DNA of 14,455 bases from Candidatus Pacearchaeota archaeon (GCA_002690445.1 NZER01000488.1:1-14455); one strand, 5' to 3'; positions 1 through 5,568 are shown, numbered from the stretch's first letter. The notes: generated by a model not told the origin, from the letters alone. Program-made: numbers and translations.

Positions 1-377
1 GGATGTGATTCATAACCAACAGCATCACGTATCCCAGCGGAGGTCATGCCATCTGTGCCTCCATAGTTCTTCAGATGCTTCCATACTTTCTGAAGCTTTG
101 TACCTTTACGGATAGGGTTATTACTAGCTTCTCCGAGCATAGGTTTGGATGCATTGAGAGTGGCTGTGAACTCAGCGAGCTCATGAGATGTGATACTGGC
201 ATCGATATTCTTTTGCACCATCTTTCGGAGGTGCTTCGTCTCAGCTGCTTGTGCTATTTGATTTGCTTGAATAGACAACATAGCTTCAGCAATCTCGGCA
301 GTACCGACAAGTAAAACCTCATTACCTCGTTTAATCTCTAGAACAGCACCTGTTAGACTCTCTATATACTCTTTCAT
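1..377 (-). CDS. Partial gene, possible helix-turn-helix protein
   Basis: The reading frame is open from an ATG at 377 to the left edge (125 codons, no stop), so the C-terminus lies outside the window. It starts MKEYIESLTGAVLEIKRGNE. The first half is rich in Ala, Ile and Glu and probably helical (about residues 25-50). The last visible part (about residues 95-124) reads as a basic helix followed by TSAGIRDAVGYE, which resembles a winged-helix or helix-turn-helix DNA-binding segment. That resemblance is by eye only. The leader carries AAGGAA upstream of the ATG, an A-rich ATAAATAA stretch (386-393) and a GC hairpin (413-439). It is the last leftward gene seen, 354 nt beyond the metalloprotease-like gene. 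A shorter overlapping frame at 331-546 conflicts with it and has no credible start. Confidence 0.8.
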   Translation of the reverse strand, partial: MKEYIESLTGAVLEIKRGNEVLLVGTAEIAEAMLSIQANQIAQAAETKHLRKMVQKNIDASITSHELAEFTATLNASKPMLGEASNNPIRKGTKLQKVWKHLKNYGGTDGMTSAGIRDAVGYESH

Positions 378-731
378 ATGGTTCCTTATTTATTTTATTA
401 GAGCTAGCCTCAGGATGCCCCCCCTGCCGGGGGGCATCCAAACTAGACCTTATTTGTACAGGTAAGAAGACTAAGTTCGTAGGCAACTTAATCTTACTCC
501 AGTAAGTACCTAAATTATTCAGTACCATTTCGGGCGGATGGATCACACCTACCTGAACTCTATTTAGACGTAGAGCTTACTGGTAATAGTCATCCGGGCA
601 ACTACTCATCTGGTCGAATGTGGTGTAGTTATAATTCCCTAATGCTTACCTGCGCAATAGAGTGGCCCGTAAGGGCCGGGGGTAACTTCTAGTCATAGAG
701 CATCTTCAGACTTTTTTACTTCACTTATGTC
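378..731 (-). other. Non-coding structured interval 1
   Basis: This 354-nt gap between two minus-strand genes has no SD-led reading frame. Visible helices are: 413-423 with 429-439 (11 bp, C-tract against G-tract, just ahead of the leader of the 377 gene); 493-497 with 502-506; 600-605 with 625-630; and 664-668 with 673-677, closed by a GTAA loop on the plus strand. The last one sits inside an outer helix (TAGAGT against ACTTCTA, one bulged base) with a 7-nt asymmetric bulge. No terminator is evident after the gene ending at 732, so this may be a long 5' leader of the 377 gene or a separate RNA. Confidence 0.45.
413..439 (-). promoter_or_regulatory. 11-bp C/G-tract hairpin in leader
   Basis: Two perfect 11-nt arms (413-423 and 429-439, GGATG plus six C against six G plus CATCC) enclose a 5-nt loop. 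The hairpin lies 36 nt upstream of the ATG at 377 and is not followed by a T-run, so it is unlikely to be a terminator. It may protect or regulate the mRNA leader. It belongs to a set of C/G-tract hairpins also found at 1525-1546, 1935-1955 and 2052-2083. Confidence 0.6.
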
Positions 732-1166
732 TTACTGAGTACCTTTTGTTACATCTAATACATAGGTCCATAATGCTTCCACCATGCCCTTGTGATAGTT
801 CTTTTGATCAATGATAAGGTTAAGCCTCTTAGCGAGCCGCCAACCCCTCTCCCAGGCCTTTAACTCCAATGATAATATACTAACCTTATAAGCTAAAGAG
901 TTAACAACTCTCTTATCTACTATAGCAGGAGGATACACCGGATACATTTCCAAGAATGTATCCTTAGTTTCATTAAGAAGATAATGACCACACTCATGTA
1001 ACAAAGTATAAAGCTTATTCTCCCACTTATACTGAGAGTTAATAAAGATCTCTTTATCCTCGAACAGGATGTAGTCTGCTGATCTACACTCTTCTATTAC
1101 TATATAGCCCTTAGACTCTATCCATAGGACTAACTTCACGTACTGTAGTTCCCATATATCTTTCAT
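732..1166 (-). CDS. HExxH metallopeptidase-like phage protein (ImmA/IrrE-type)
   Basis: The 144-residue product has LLHECGHYLL at about residues 55-64, a classic HExxH zinc-protease motif (H57, E58, H61). It is preceded by a beta-strand segment (IFINSQY) of the kind seen in the M78/IrrE fold. A downstream helix reads ELKAWERGW (about residues 101-109). E101 is a plausible third zinc ligand, as in small phage proteins of this family. The fold assignment rests on the motif and its spacing. The substrate is unknown: ImmA/IrrE-like proteases cleave repressors, but many phage homologues have no assigned target. There is no SD before the ATG. Instead a sigma70-like promoter (1175-1203) ends 8 nt upstream, suggesting a leaderless mRNA. 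Codon use looks more AT-rich than in the polymerase gene, which could reflect a different history or expression class. Confidence 0.85.
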   Translation of the reverse strand: MKDIWELQYVKLVLWIESKGYIVIEECRSADYILFEDKEIFINSQYKWENKLYTLLHECGHYLLNETKDTFLEMYPVYPPAIVDKRVVNSLAYKVSILSLELKAWERGWRLAKRLNLIIDQKNYHKGMVEALWTYVLDVTKGTQ

Positions 1167-1174
1167 GTGTATTT

Positions 1175-1203
1175 AATATAAGGGTATATATAGATAAAAA
1201 CAA
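1175..1203 (-). promoter_or_regulatory. Sigma70-like promoter, leaderless start for 1166 gene
   Basis: On the minus strand a -35 box TTGTTT (1203-1198) is separated by exactly 17 nt from a -10 box TATATT (1180-1175). The expected start site falls at about 1167-1169, zero to two bases before the ATG at 1166. This fits the absence of any SD. The promoter lies in AT-rich sequence just after the terminator at 1236-1268. Confidence 0.6.
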
Positions 1204-1235
1204 TGCATAAGTTTCTTTAAAGGGTTTATATGATT

Positions 1236-1268
1236 AAAAAAGGAGGAACCAGATTTCTCTGGTTCCTC
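1236..1268 (-). terminator. Intrinsic terminator with GAAA tetraloop
   Basis: In minus-strand sense an 11-bp perfect stem (1268-1258 with 1253-1243) is closed by a GAAA loop of the GNRA class and followed by six T. It ends the non-coding interval lying to its right. Confidence 0.85.
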
Positions 1269-1516
1269 AGGATACTACTAACTTTCTCTTTAAGGAGGCA
1301 CTGACTACTATCAACCGAAAGGAGGAGTAATCTCAGATACTTGGAAGTAATTGAGACTACTTGGATAGTATCTTTTACTATTGATTTCAACCTGAAACAA
1401 GGAGAGTTTAGGGAAAACAAATAGAGTTTCATAGAGCGTAAAGTGTTGAAAAGAAGAAGATTGGGGTTTCTTCTCTACACAACACGTATAGCACACTTTG
1501 GGCTTTCCTGTAAAGG
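1269..1516 (-). ncRNA. Candidate structured RNA 2b (~250 nt plus terminator)
   Basis: The sequence between two minus-strand terminators (1517-1546 upstream, 1236-1268 at its own 3' end) has no SD-led frame. Helices include a 10-bp pairing near 1325-1355, whose single G-T wobble is compatible only with minus-strand RNA, and a long-range match of GATACTA near 1370 with TAGTATC near 1272. Two minus-sense CCTCCTT words occur (1292-1298, 1319-1325). If transcribed on its own it would be an independent small RNA; otherwise it is the 3' part of the larger interval to its right. No known family was recognised. Confidence 0.45.
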
Positions 1517-1546
1517 AAAAAAGTCCTCCCCCTGTCGGGGGGAAGG
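1517..1546 (-). terminator. Intrinsic terminator inside the long non-coding interval
   Basis: In minus sense, CCTTCCCCC pairs with GGGGGAGG (one G-T pair) around a short loop. AC and six T follow. It divides the roughly 1-kb non-coding interval into two possible transcripts. Confidence 0.75.
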
Positions 1547-1549
1547 ATA

Positions 1550-1593
1550 AAGAAGATTTTGTTCTCTCCGCAATTGAGAGTTTTGTTCTTCTT
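1550..1593 (-). ncRNA. Symmetric two-stem hairpin element
   Basis: A 7-bp basal stem (AAGAAGA 1550-1556 with TCTTCTT 1587-1593) and a 5-bp apical stem (1564-1568 with 1576-1580) are separated by an internal loop whose sides (TTTTGTT and TTTTGT) are nearly identical. It lies just upstream, in minus-strand transcription, of the terminator at 1517-1546, so it would be part of the same RNA. Confidence 0.5.
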
Positions 1594-2119
1594 TTTGAAC
1601 GACTGAATCATCAGCTACTCGAACTATAGTTTGCCACGGGTACAGCTAAACTTTGTACAACAGAGGATAACTTCGCCGTCAATTCCTGAGGAATAAATGC
1701 TCATGCCTCTTACTTATGACTGTGATGAGCTGCACATGACCTGGGTATTAGGGTGAAGAGGTACCCAACCCGTTTTGAATCTCACATAGGAGACCCTTAA
1801 TAGCAGCAGGCGTAAGCCTGCGACATACGCTATTGAAGAGATGGGCTTTTTCAGTTTTACAGAAAAATCCTGATTAGTGGAGAATCTAGTAGAATTCTGT
1901 CGAACTCTCTAGGAAAACCTTAAACTATTTCTACTTGCTCCCCTTTCGGGGGCAATTCTTTAGCTTTTTCACTTATCGTGAAAAAGTCTTCCTAGTTTTG
2001 TTTGGTTCTCTTTTTTTGTTGAGTTGTCACTCAAGTCCCCCCCCTTTTATTCCCCCCTCCGGGGGGATCCCCCTATCGGGGGGCACCATGTCTCGTTCCC
2101 TTGGATTCTTCTTCTGTTA

Positions 2120-2145
2120 TGTTATTTATGGATGTTATTTATGGA
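2120..2145 (-). repeat. Tandem 13-bp repeat with ATAAATAA core
   Basis: Two perfect copies of a 13-mer (plus-strand TGTTATTTATGGA at 2120-2132 and 2133-2145) stand head to tail. In minus sense each contains CATAAATAAC. The same ATAAATAA octamer recurs at about ten places in the non-coding regions, always in the direction of transcription. Confidence 0.75.
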
Positions 2146-2232
2146 GCTTTAGATATCGAGGAACCTCCAAAAAGGAGGCCAGCATGAGCTGGTCGACGTT
2201 CTCCGTAAGTATTCAAGCTTTATTTATAAAAT

Positions 2233-2268
2233 AAAAAACGTGGACTCATGACAGATGCCATGAGCCCA
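2233..2268 (-). terminator. Intrinsic terminator after 2372 gene
   Basis: In minus sense a 10-bp stem (2268-2259 with 2250-2241, one G-T pair) with an 8-nt loop is followed by CG, six T, then ATTTT. It lies about 100 nt beyond the stop codon of the 2372-2884 gene and ends the 3203/2884 transcription unit. Confidence 0.8.
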
Positions 2269-2371
2269 CTAGGAGACTGGATGAGAACCTACAATTGCGT
2301 AGAGAACTCTTGGTAGCCGTTGTTGACTGCCACCGCATGAGAATCAAACTACCACTCCAGTTCCGTTCGGT

Positions 2372-2884
2372 CTAGAACACTTCTTGCTCTGTTGCTTCTG
2401 GAAGTTGCTGTAGCTGTTTCTTCGCTTTTGCTACTACTGGTTTGGGATCGGTAGGAGTAGACTCTCTCTCTTCCAGCCTTGCCAGTAGCGCTCGTGCAAC
2501 GTCTTTGAGCTCTAGAACTTCAGTTTCCAGCTTCTCCACTTTCTCGGTGTTCTCAGATGTCTGGTTCTCCATCTCACTGGGTTGGTTAACCCAGATTTGA
2601 GGGAACGGTTTCCACACATCATTTCCGTTCTCGTCCTTCTTCCCTGTGTTCCAGGAAAGACGAATGGCGTCATTTGCATTCTTGACGAGTCCAGCAATTA
2701 CGAGGTTTTCACCTGCTTGCTTCAGAAAACAGCAGACGTCGTATGGGCCTACGTTGCCCAAGTTGGTAAAGCTAGCCTGGATATTCCCATTCGGGTATTT
2801 CCTCAAGGTGAACACTTCTCCATCCTTGTTGAGGACGGCATTCACGCTCTCTTCGTTGATATCAGGTATTGGTTGACCTGCCAT
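2372..2884 (-). CDS. Unknown protein with C-terminal coiled coil
   Basis: The 170-residue product begins MAGQPIPDINEESV. Residues about 15-100 look like a compact beta-rich domain (VFTLRKYPNGNIQASFTNLG; a later WKPFPQIWVN strand). A short linker leads to a probable coiled coil (about residues 108-140, heptads of Leu and Val among Glu and Lys). The tail is rich in Pro, Lys and Gln. The pattern would suit a small oligomeric binding protein, but no family was recognised. The start has GAGGAGG 7 nt upstream. It is the second gene of a unit with 2898-3203: that gene's TGA stop lies directly against this SD, so coupled translation is likely. A terminator follows at 2233-2268. Confidence 0.9.
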   Translation of the reverse strand: MAGQPIPDINEESVNAVLNKDGEVFTLRKYPNGNIQASFTNLGNVGPYDVCCFLKQAGENLVIAGLVKNANDAIRLSWNTGKKDENGNDVWKPFPQIWVNQPSEMENQTSENTEKVEKLETEVLELKDVARALLARLEERESTPTDPKPVVAKAKKQLQQLPEATEQEVF

Positions 2885-2897
2885 TTTTCTTTCCTCC

Positions 2898-3203
2898 TCA
2901 GGCCGCAGCCTTTTTGTCTTTTGCTCCTGTCACTTTCTCTGTGACACGCTTGTTGATTTCTTCCACGGTATCTCTCCAGCCATTAGAGAGACCAGCAACG
3001 GTTCCAGAGCTAATGAGACCAATACTGGCCAACAAGAAAATAGGAACCATCACTACATAGAAGAACATAGATAGTATCTCCATGATTGGAGTGTACTTTA
3101 CAATGAGAAATACGCCAATTGAGCCTACCATGACTTTTCCCCACCAGGGGAGCGGTCTGACAAGTTCTTGGGCTTTTTCGGTTGTAGTAGTATCCTTAGC
3201 CAA
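2898..3203 (-). CDS. Small membrane protein, TTG start
   Basis: I place the start at TTG 3203 because a perfect AGGAGG (3209-3214) stands 5 nt upstream. The ATG at 3272 in the same frame has no SD and would add 23 residues translated from a hairpin and an anti-SD element. The 101-residue product has a polar N-terminus (LAKDTTTTEKAQELV), two adjacent hydrophobic segments (about residues 24-66, with KVMVGSIGVFLIVKY and MFFYVVMVPIFLLASIGLI) and a charged helical C-terminus ending KDKKAAA. This suggests a two-helix inner-membrane hairpin protein. The function is unknown; a holin-like role is possible on shape alone. The long structured leader (3204-3460) could control its translation. Confidence 0.75.
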   Translation of the reverse strand: MAKDTTTTEKAQELVRPLPWWGKVMVGSIGVFLIVKYTPIMEILSMFFYVVMVPIFLLASIGLISSGTVAGLSNGWRDTVEEINKRVTEKVTGAKDKKAAA

Positions 3204-3460
3204 GATATCCTCCTGTCCCTTTGTGTCTTCAAGGGATTTAAAAATTGCTGTAGGAGGTGGATGCGTGAGCATCCATATTATTTCTTTATTTATGAACTAA
3301 AAATATGGACACCCACACCTAGAGGAATTTCTAGTTTGTGTTTAAAGTGGGTATCCATAATAACAACAGTTCTGCGGACTGTTGTTTGCTCGTTTTAGAT
3401 ATATATTAAGTTATTTAATTGGTTAGATTAATACGTATTCATTGGTTGTCCTCCAAGTTG
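3204..3460 (-). promoter_or_regulatory. Structured leader with possible SD-sequestering switch
   Basis: The sequence between the terminator at 3467-3503 and the TTG at 3203 holds, in transcription order: a 5-codon micro-ORF (3428-3442, ATG to TAA, with GGAGG 7 nt before it); an AT-rich stretch (about 3395-3430); an 11-bp hairpin (3362-3386); a long hairpin (3305-3358, with ATGGA/TCCAT and ACCCAC/GTGGGT stems); and a GGATGC/GCATCC hairpin (3259-3274, loop GTGA on plus). Last comes CCTCCT in minus sense (3252-3257), exactly complementary to the SD AGGAGG at 3209-3214. Between these two a 5-bp hairpin (3217-3221 with 3231-3235) would bring them together. The sequence supports the pairing; that it acts as a switch is inference. 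Confidence 0.55.
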
Positions 3461-3466
3461 GGAAAT

Positions 3467-3503
3467 AAAAAAAGACAGGGGCCCCGCCGAAGCGGGAGCC
3501 CCC
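3467..3503 (-). terminator. Strong intrinsic terminator with TTCG tetraloop
   Basis: In minus sense a 10-bp GC stem with one bulge (3502-3492 with 3487-3478) is closed by C-TTCG-G, the very stable UNCG tetraloop. A short spacer is followed by seven T, then ATTT. It ends the transcript that comes from the 3848-5538 gene cluster through the non-coding interval. Confidence 0.9.
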
Positions 3504-3847
3504 AGTACTTGATATCACGCACTTGGTTGGTAGCTATAAGGAGGTCATAGTTTCGCTACTCTCACTGGAGAAAGAGGCGTAAGCCTCGCTTCTTTATTAC
3601 CAGAATGGAAATCCTAAGAATACTTGTCACGCATACTAAAAGTGAAGCCGATTACTTAGCAGAGCCTACAGTATTTTTTATAGTGGTTACAGTTCCACAT
3701 AGCTCTAGTGTTCAGCGACCCCGTTATCTCCTTGTACAGGTTGTATGGGATAAAGAGTATTCTTAGAACCCTCCGAAAAGCTGATGCGCTATCCAGACTC
3801 CAAAAAGTGATGCTATGTAGCAACATTCTGCATAGCTGATGCTGGAG
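3504..3847 (-). ncRNA. Candidate structured RNA 3 (~340 nt plus terminator)
   Basis: No SD-led frame is present. A perfect 11-bp long-range helix (3614-3624 with 3756-3766) closes a domain of about 130 nt that has smaller stems inside. In minus-strand order, a 7-bp helix (GACTCCA with TGGAGTC, starting at the stop of the 3848 gene) encloses GCTATG/CATAGC, and the large domain follows. Then come CTGG/CCAG (3565-3568 with 3600-3603) around a bulged GTAA hairpin (3571-3595) and a second bulged hairpin (3530-3559) whose 9-nt loop displays the anti-SD CCTCCT in minus sense. The terminator at 3467-3503 completes it. It could be an independent RNA or the processed 3' end of the upstream operon. Confidence 0.6.
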
Positions 3848-4177
3848 TCATTCTGTTCCATAACTCTCCTCTGTAGATGGAGGACAATGGTGGTCCTCAT
3901 CAGCAAAAGGTGTTGTCGCCAACTGTCGCTGTGCCTGCCGACACAGAATCTCAGCTTTGGACTTCTGCTCTTCCAGCTCGATAAGAAGGATGCCTTTGCG
4001 GAGGCTCTTTATCTGTGGATCGTTCTCAAGGTTGTTTGTGATGTCCGTTGACTCTTTGAGATATAGAGTCTCTAACATCAAGTTGAACAGGTCCAGGGTT
4101 TTGTTGACCTTCTTCCTCATGAGAATATCCAGCATAGCCTCATCATACTTCTGGTCTTTATCTTTAGTTCCGCTCAT
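3848..4177 (-). CDS. Unknown small helical protein
   Basis: The 109-residue soluble protein (MSGTKDKDQKYDEAMLDILM) looks almost entirely helical: charged N-terminus, amphipathic helices around residues 14-45, and a probable coiled coil around 58-85 (SLRKGILLIELEEQKSKAEI). An acidic, disordered tail contains HHCPPSTEESYGTE. There is no signal peptide or membrane segment. AAGGAGG precedes the ATG by 5 nt and overlaps the TAA stop of the upstream 4187-4405 gene, so the two are translationally linked. It is the last gene of the seven-gene cluster. The TGA stop also lies within a 7-bp helix that opens the downstream RNA. The function is not recognised. Confidence 0.88.
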   Translation of the reverse strand: MSGTKDKDQKYDEAMLDILMRKKVNKTLDLFNLMLETLYLKESTDITNNLENDPQIKSLRKGILLIELEEQKSKAEILCRQAQRQLATTPFADEDHHCPPSTEESYGTE

Positions 4178-4186
4178 GGTTCCTCC

Positions 4187-4405
4187 TTAAAGAATCCAAT
4201 CTGATATATATAATCCATATACGTACAAGTAAGCGAAGATAAAGAGCCATCCTGTTACTGGATGCCCTTTATGCTTCTCCTGGAATTCTTCTTCCCGGAT
4301 ATCACGCTTTCTTATACGCTCTTCTTCGTCTTCTGTGGTCCACTCGAACCACGGTTCGTCTCCAGTACAATTGCAGCCGGGTTCACATGCTCCCTCGACA
4401 CACAT
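4187..4405 (-). CDS. Small Cys-rich protein with C-terminal membrane helix
   Basis: The 72-residue product starts MCVEGACEPGCNCTGDEP, with four cysteines in the first 13 residues (C2, C7, C11, C13). This is a likely metal-binding or disulfide-bonded knot. A strongly charged helix follows (about residues 24-47, EDEEERIRKRDIREEEFQEK), then one hydrophobic helix at the C-terminus (about 52-70, WLFIFAYLYVYGLYISDW). This is a tail-anchored layout with the charged part probably cytoplasmic. TAGGAGG stands before the ATG and overlaps the TAG stop of the 4415-4513 gene. The function is unknown; the company of other one-helix proteins suggests a membrane task. Confidence 0.88.
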   Translation of the reverse strand: MCVEGACEPGCNCTGDEPWFEWTTEDEEERIRKRDIREEEFQEKHKGHPVTGWLFIFAYLYVYGLYISDWIL

Positions 4406-4414
4406 ATGAACCTC

Positions 4415-4513
4415 CTAACAACCTAAGAACCCAAGGATAGTAGCAACCATCCAGATGAAGAACCATCCAGTAGTCGCTGCTATCCCCCAAAGGAATCCAC
4501 CAAAGAACTTCAT
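4415..4513 (-). CDS. 32-residue hydrophobic membrane peptide
   Basis: This short gene (ATG 4513, TAG 4415-4417) encodes a peptide beginning MKFFGGFLWGIAATTGWFFI and ending LGFLGC. It is almost wholly hydrophobic and long enough to cross the membrane once. Its SD (AAGGAG) overlaps the stop of the 48-residue gene upstream, and its own TAG overlaps the SD of the next gene. This chain of overlaps is the strongest evidence that it is real. The function is unknown; phage peptides of this kind can be holin subunits, superinfection exclusion factors or toxins, but nothing here decides between these. Confidence 0.8.
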   Translation of the reverse strand: MKFFGGFLWGIAATTGWFFIWMVATILGFLGC

Positions 4514-4516
4514 TGG

Positions 4517-4663
4517 CTACTCCTTTGGTTTCGTAGCCTCGTGGATAGAGGCTTTGATGCCGTCAACCTTCTCGTCTAGCTTCTCCTTATTCTGAGGACT
4601 CCAACTTCCCCACAGCCAGATGATTAATGCTGCACAAATCAAAAATGTTAATAGGTCATCCAT
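4517..4663 (-). CDS. 48-residue single-span membrane protein
   Basis: The ATG at 4663 shares its A with the TAA stop of the upstream gene (TAATG), with GGAGG 6 nt before it. The product begins MDDLLTFLICAALIIWLWGS, one clear transmembrane helix (about residues 3-19). A charged helical tail contains EKLDEKVDGIKASIHEATK and ends PKE. A short membrane anchor with an amphipathic tail fits the small accessory membrane proteins found in phage lysis or host-takeover cassettes. No specific family is recognised. The next gene starts 4 nt after its stop. Confidence 0.85.
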   Translation of the reverse strand: MDDLLTFLICAALIIWLWGSWSPQNKEKLDEKVDGIKASIHEATKPKE

Positions 4664-5022
4664 TAGTGACCTCCATTGTGCTTGTATGCACGCCATGCAG
4701 CTTTTTGCTGTTTACGCTGCTTCTTTTCTGAAGTCAGAGTATTGGAGCGGAGGGAGCCCTCCATGCAAATTTGAGCGACTGTTGCAGGTGGAACTTGAGG
4801 TTCGGTACACAACTCTTCTGCCATCTCGACAAAGATGACAAGTGTGTCAGTGGAACTGTACCGACTAAAATCGTGGGTTTGCTCTTCCACGATTGGAATG
4901 CCTTCTGGCTGGTCATCATGAAGACGACGTCCAGGGTAAAGTCCTGCTATTAATCTCCGAATCCCAGCTGCTGTTATCAGCCCTGGATTGAACGGAGCTC
5001 GTACTCGAATTAGGTTACTCAT
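4663..5022 (-). CDS. Unknown soluble protein
   Basis: The 119-residue product begins MSNLIRVRAPFNPGLITAAG. It has a mixed alpha/beta N-terminal half, an acidic stretch around residues 58-75 (TDTLVIFVEMAEELCTEPQ) and a basic C-terminal helix (about 97-113, SEKKQRKQQKAAWRAYKH) that could bind nucleic acid or an acidic partner. There is no membrane segment. The SD AAGGAGG stands 10 nt before the ATG, rather far. The gene overlaps the next one by one base (TAATG). A GGGGC/GCCCC hairpin (5061-5074) lies in the gap from the upstream gene. No family recognised. Confidence 0.88.
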   Translation of the reverse strand: MSNLIRVRAPFNPGLITAAGIRRLIAGLYPGRRLHDDQPEGIPIVEEQTHDFSRYSSTDTLVIFVEMAEELCTEPQVPPATVAQICMEGSLRSNTLTSEKKQRKQQKAAWRAYKHNGGH

Positions 5023-5060
5023 AGCTTCTATACCTCCTTATGAGAAACTGTCATACAAGC

Positions 5061-5074
5061 AGGGGCGTGAGCCC
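5061..5074 (-). promoter_or_regulatory. Intercistronic GC hairpin with GTGA loop
   Basis: GGGGC and GCCCC (5 bp) enclose GTGA on plus (TCAC on minus). It lies between the stop at 5079 and the SD of the 5022 gene and is next to an ATAAATAA word (5079-5086). It is one of several similar hairpins (664, 1806, 3259, 3571, 5793, 13157). Confidence 0.55.
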
Positions 5075-5078
5075 CGGT

Positions 5079-5267
5079 TTATTTATCTGGGATCTTCACT
5101 GAGGTTATAACCCATTTCTTTCCATTCCAGAGCCAGACAGCTCTTCCTTCATCAAGAGCTTTTCGGTTCTTTTCGTATTTGTCTCTTCCCGAGGAGAGTT
5201 TCTGGTACTTCTTCCGGTTGTTCTTATTCTCCGCGATGAAGCGCTCTATCTCTTCTTCTCTAGTCAT
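5079..5267 (-). CDS. Small basic helical protein
   Basis: I choose the ATG at 5267 over the in-frame ATG at 5291 because AAGGAGGAG lies between them, inside the longer frame, 9 nt from the chosen start. This start overlaps the TAG of the upstream lipoprotein gene by 8 nt. The 62-residue product (MTREEEIERFIAENKNNRKK) has a charged helix over its first 40 residues and a short Trp-containing beta segment near the end (AVWLWNGKKWVITSVKI). It is very basic, so nucleic-acid or membrane-surface binding is possible. No family recognised. Confidence 0.83.
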   Translation of the reverse strand: MTREEEIERFIAENKNNRKKYQKLSSGRDKYEKNRKALDEGRAVWLWNGKKWVITSVKIPDK

Positions 5268-5538
5268 GAGATGATATCTCCTCCTTTTCAATTAGCTTTC
5301 CAGTTGAGGGGTCTACATCGTGACAACTGTATTCAGGTGTGATATATCTTCCTTCCTTCTCCCCTCGAGTGAAATCTTGTTTCCAGTAAATTTTCTCGCA
5401 CCATTTAACCATCTGCCCTTCTGAGTTCCAATAGAGAGTGACATCTCCTTTTGTTGTAAGAGTAGGAACACAGCAGCTCTCAGGAGTATGAGCACAGCCT
5501 GAGAGTATCAGTAGAAGGATTATAGCTATTGCTTTCAT
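5260..5538 (-). CDS. Small lipoprotein
   Basis: The 92-residue product starts MKAIAIILLLILSGCAHTPE: a lysine, a hydrophobic core and a good lipobox LSGC, so it should be cut before C15 and lipidated. The mature part is polar with further cysteines (SCCVP, KWCEK, YSCHD), possibly forming disulfides outside the cytoplasm. It has no long proline stretch, so an outer spanin role is not clearly supported, though size and lipidation allow it. Superinfection exclusion or another envelope role is equally possible. It is the first gene of the seven-gene cluster. The leader has ATAAATAA (5554-5561) and AAGGAA upstream of the ATG. Its stop overlaps the next gene. Confidence 0.88.
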   Translation of the reverse strand: MKAIAIILLLILSGCAHTPESCCVPTLTTKGDVTLYWNSEGQMVKWCEKIYWKQDFTRGEKEGRYITPEYSCHDVDPSTGKLIEKEEISSHD

Positions 5539-5568
5539 AGGGTGGTTCCTTTTTTATTTATGCGGAGT

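Larger units (their letters stand above)
1547..2229 (-). ncRNA. Candidate large structured RNA 2a (~680 nt plus terminator)
   Basis: The interval runs from the terminator of the 2372 gene (2233-2268) to the terminator at 1517-1546. No frame in it has an SD. Helices seen by eye include: 1550-1593 (two stems); 1799-1834 (AATAGC with GCTATT around GCAGGC-GTAA-GCCTGC); 1935-1955 (GAAA loop in minus sense); a 9-bp hairpin near 1967-1990; C/G-tract hairpins at 2052-2066 and 2069-2082; and a branched element at 2161-2207 with CCTCC/GGAGG and CCAGC/GCTGG stems. The size, density of GC stems and GNRA-type loops recall ornate phage RNAs such as GOLLD or ROOL in style. No sequence relationship to those families is claimed. 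Confidence 0.5.

Noticed and set aside
331..546. Minus-strand frame of 71 codons
   Set aside because: It starts with GTG without a good SD and overlaps the start of the 377 gene and the 11-bp leader hairpin in another frame.
378..731. tRNA-like stretch with TTCGA near 610-617
   Set aside because: No acceptor, D-arm or anticodon arm of correct size could be built. No tRNA was found in any other gap either.
1226..1611. Three overlapping minus-strand frames of 60-68 codons
   Set aside because: They overlap each other and the terminators at 1236-1268 and 1517-1546, none has an SD, and the translations are low-complexity.
1935..2234. Plus-strand frame of 99 codons with a lipobox-like LLSC segment
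   Set aside because: It starts with TTG without an SD and runs across two C/G-tract hairpins and the 13-bp tandem repeat. It opposes all neighbouring transcription and is low in complexity; the lipobox look is probably chance.
2898..3272. Longer version of the membrane gene starting at ATG 3272
   Set aside because: It has no SD and the extra 23 codons cover a hairpin and the anti-SD element. TTG 3203 has a perfect SD at ideal distance.
3779..3850. Possible hammerhead ribozyme core (CTGATG words)
   Set aside because: The required CUGANGA and GAAA core bases with three flanking helices could not be laid out.
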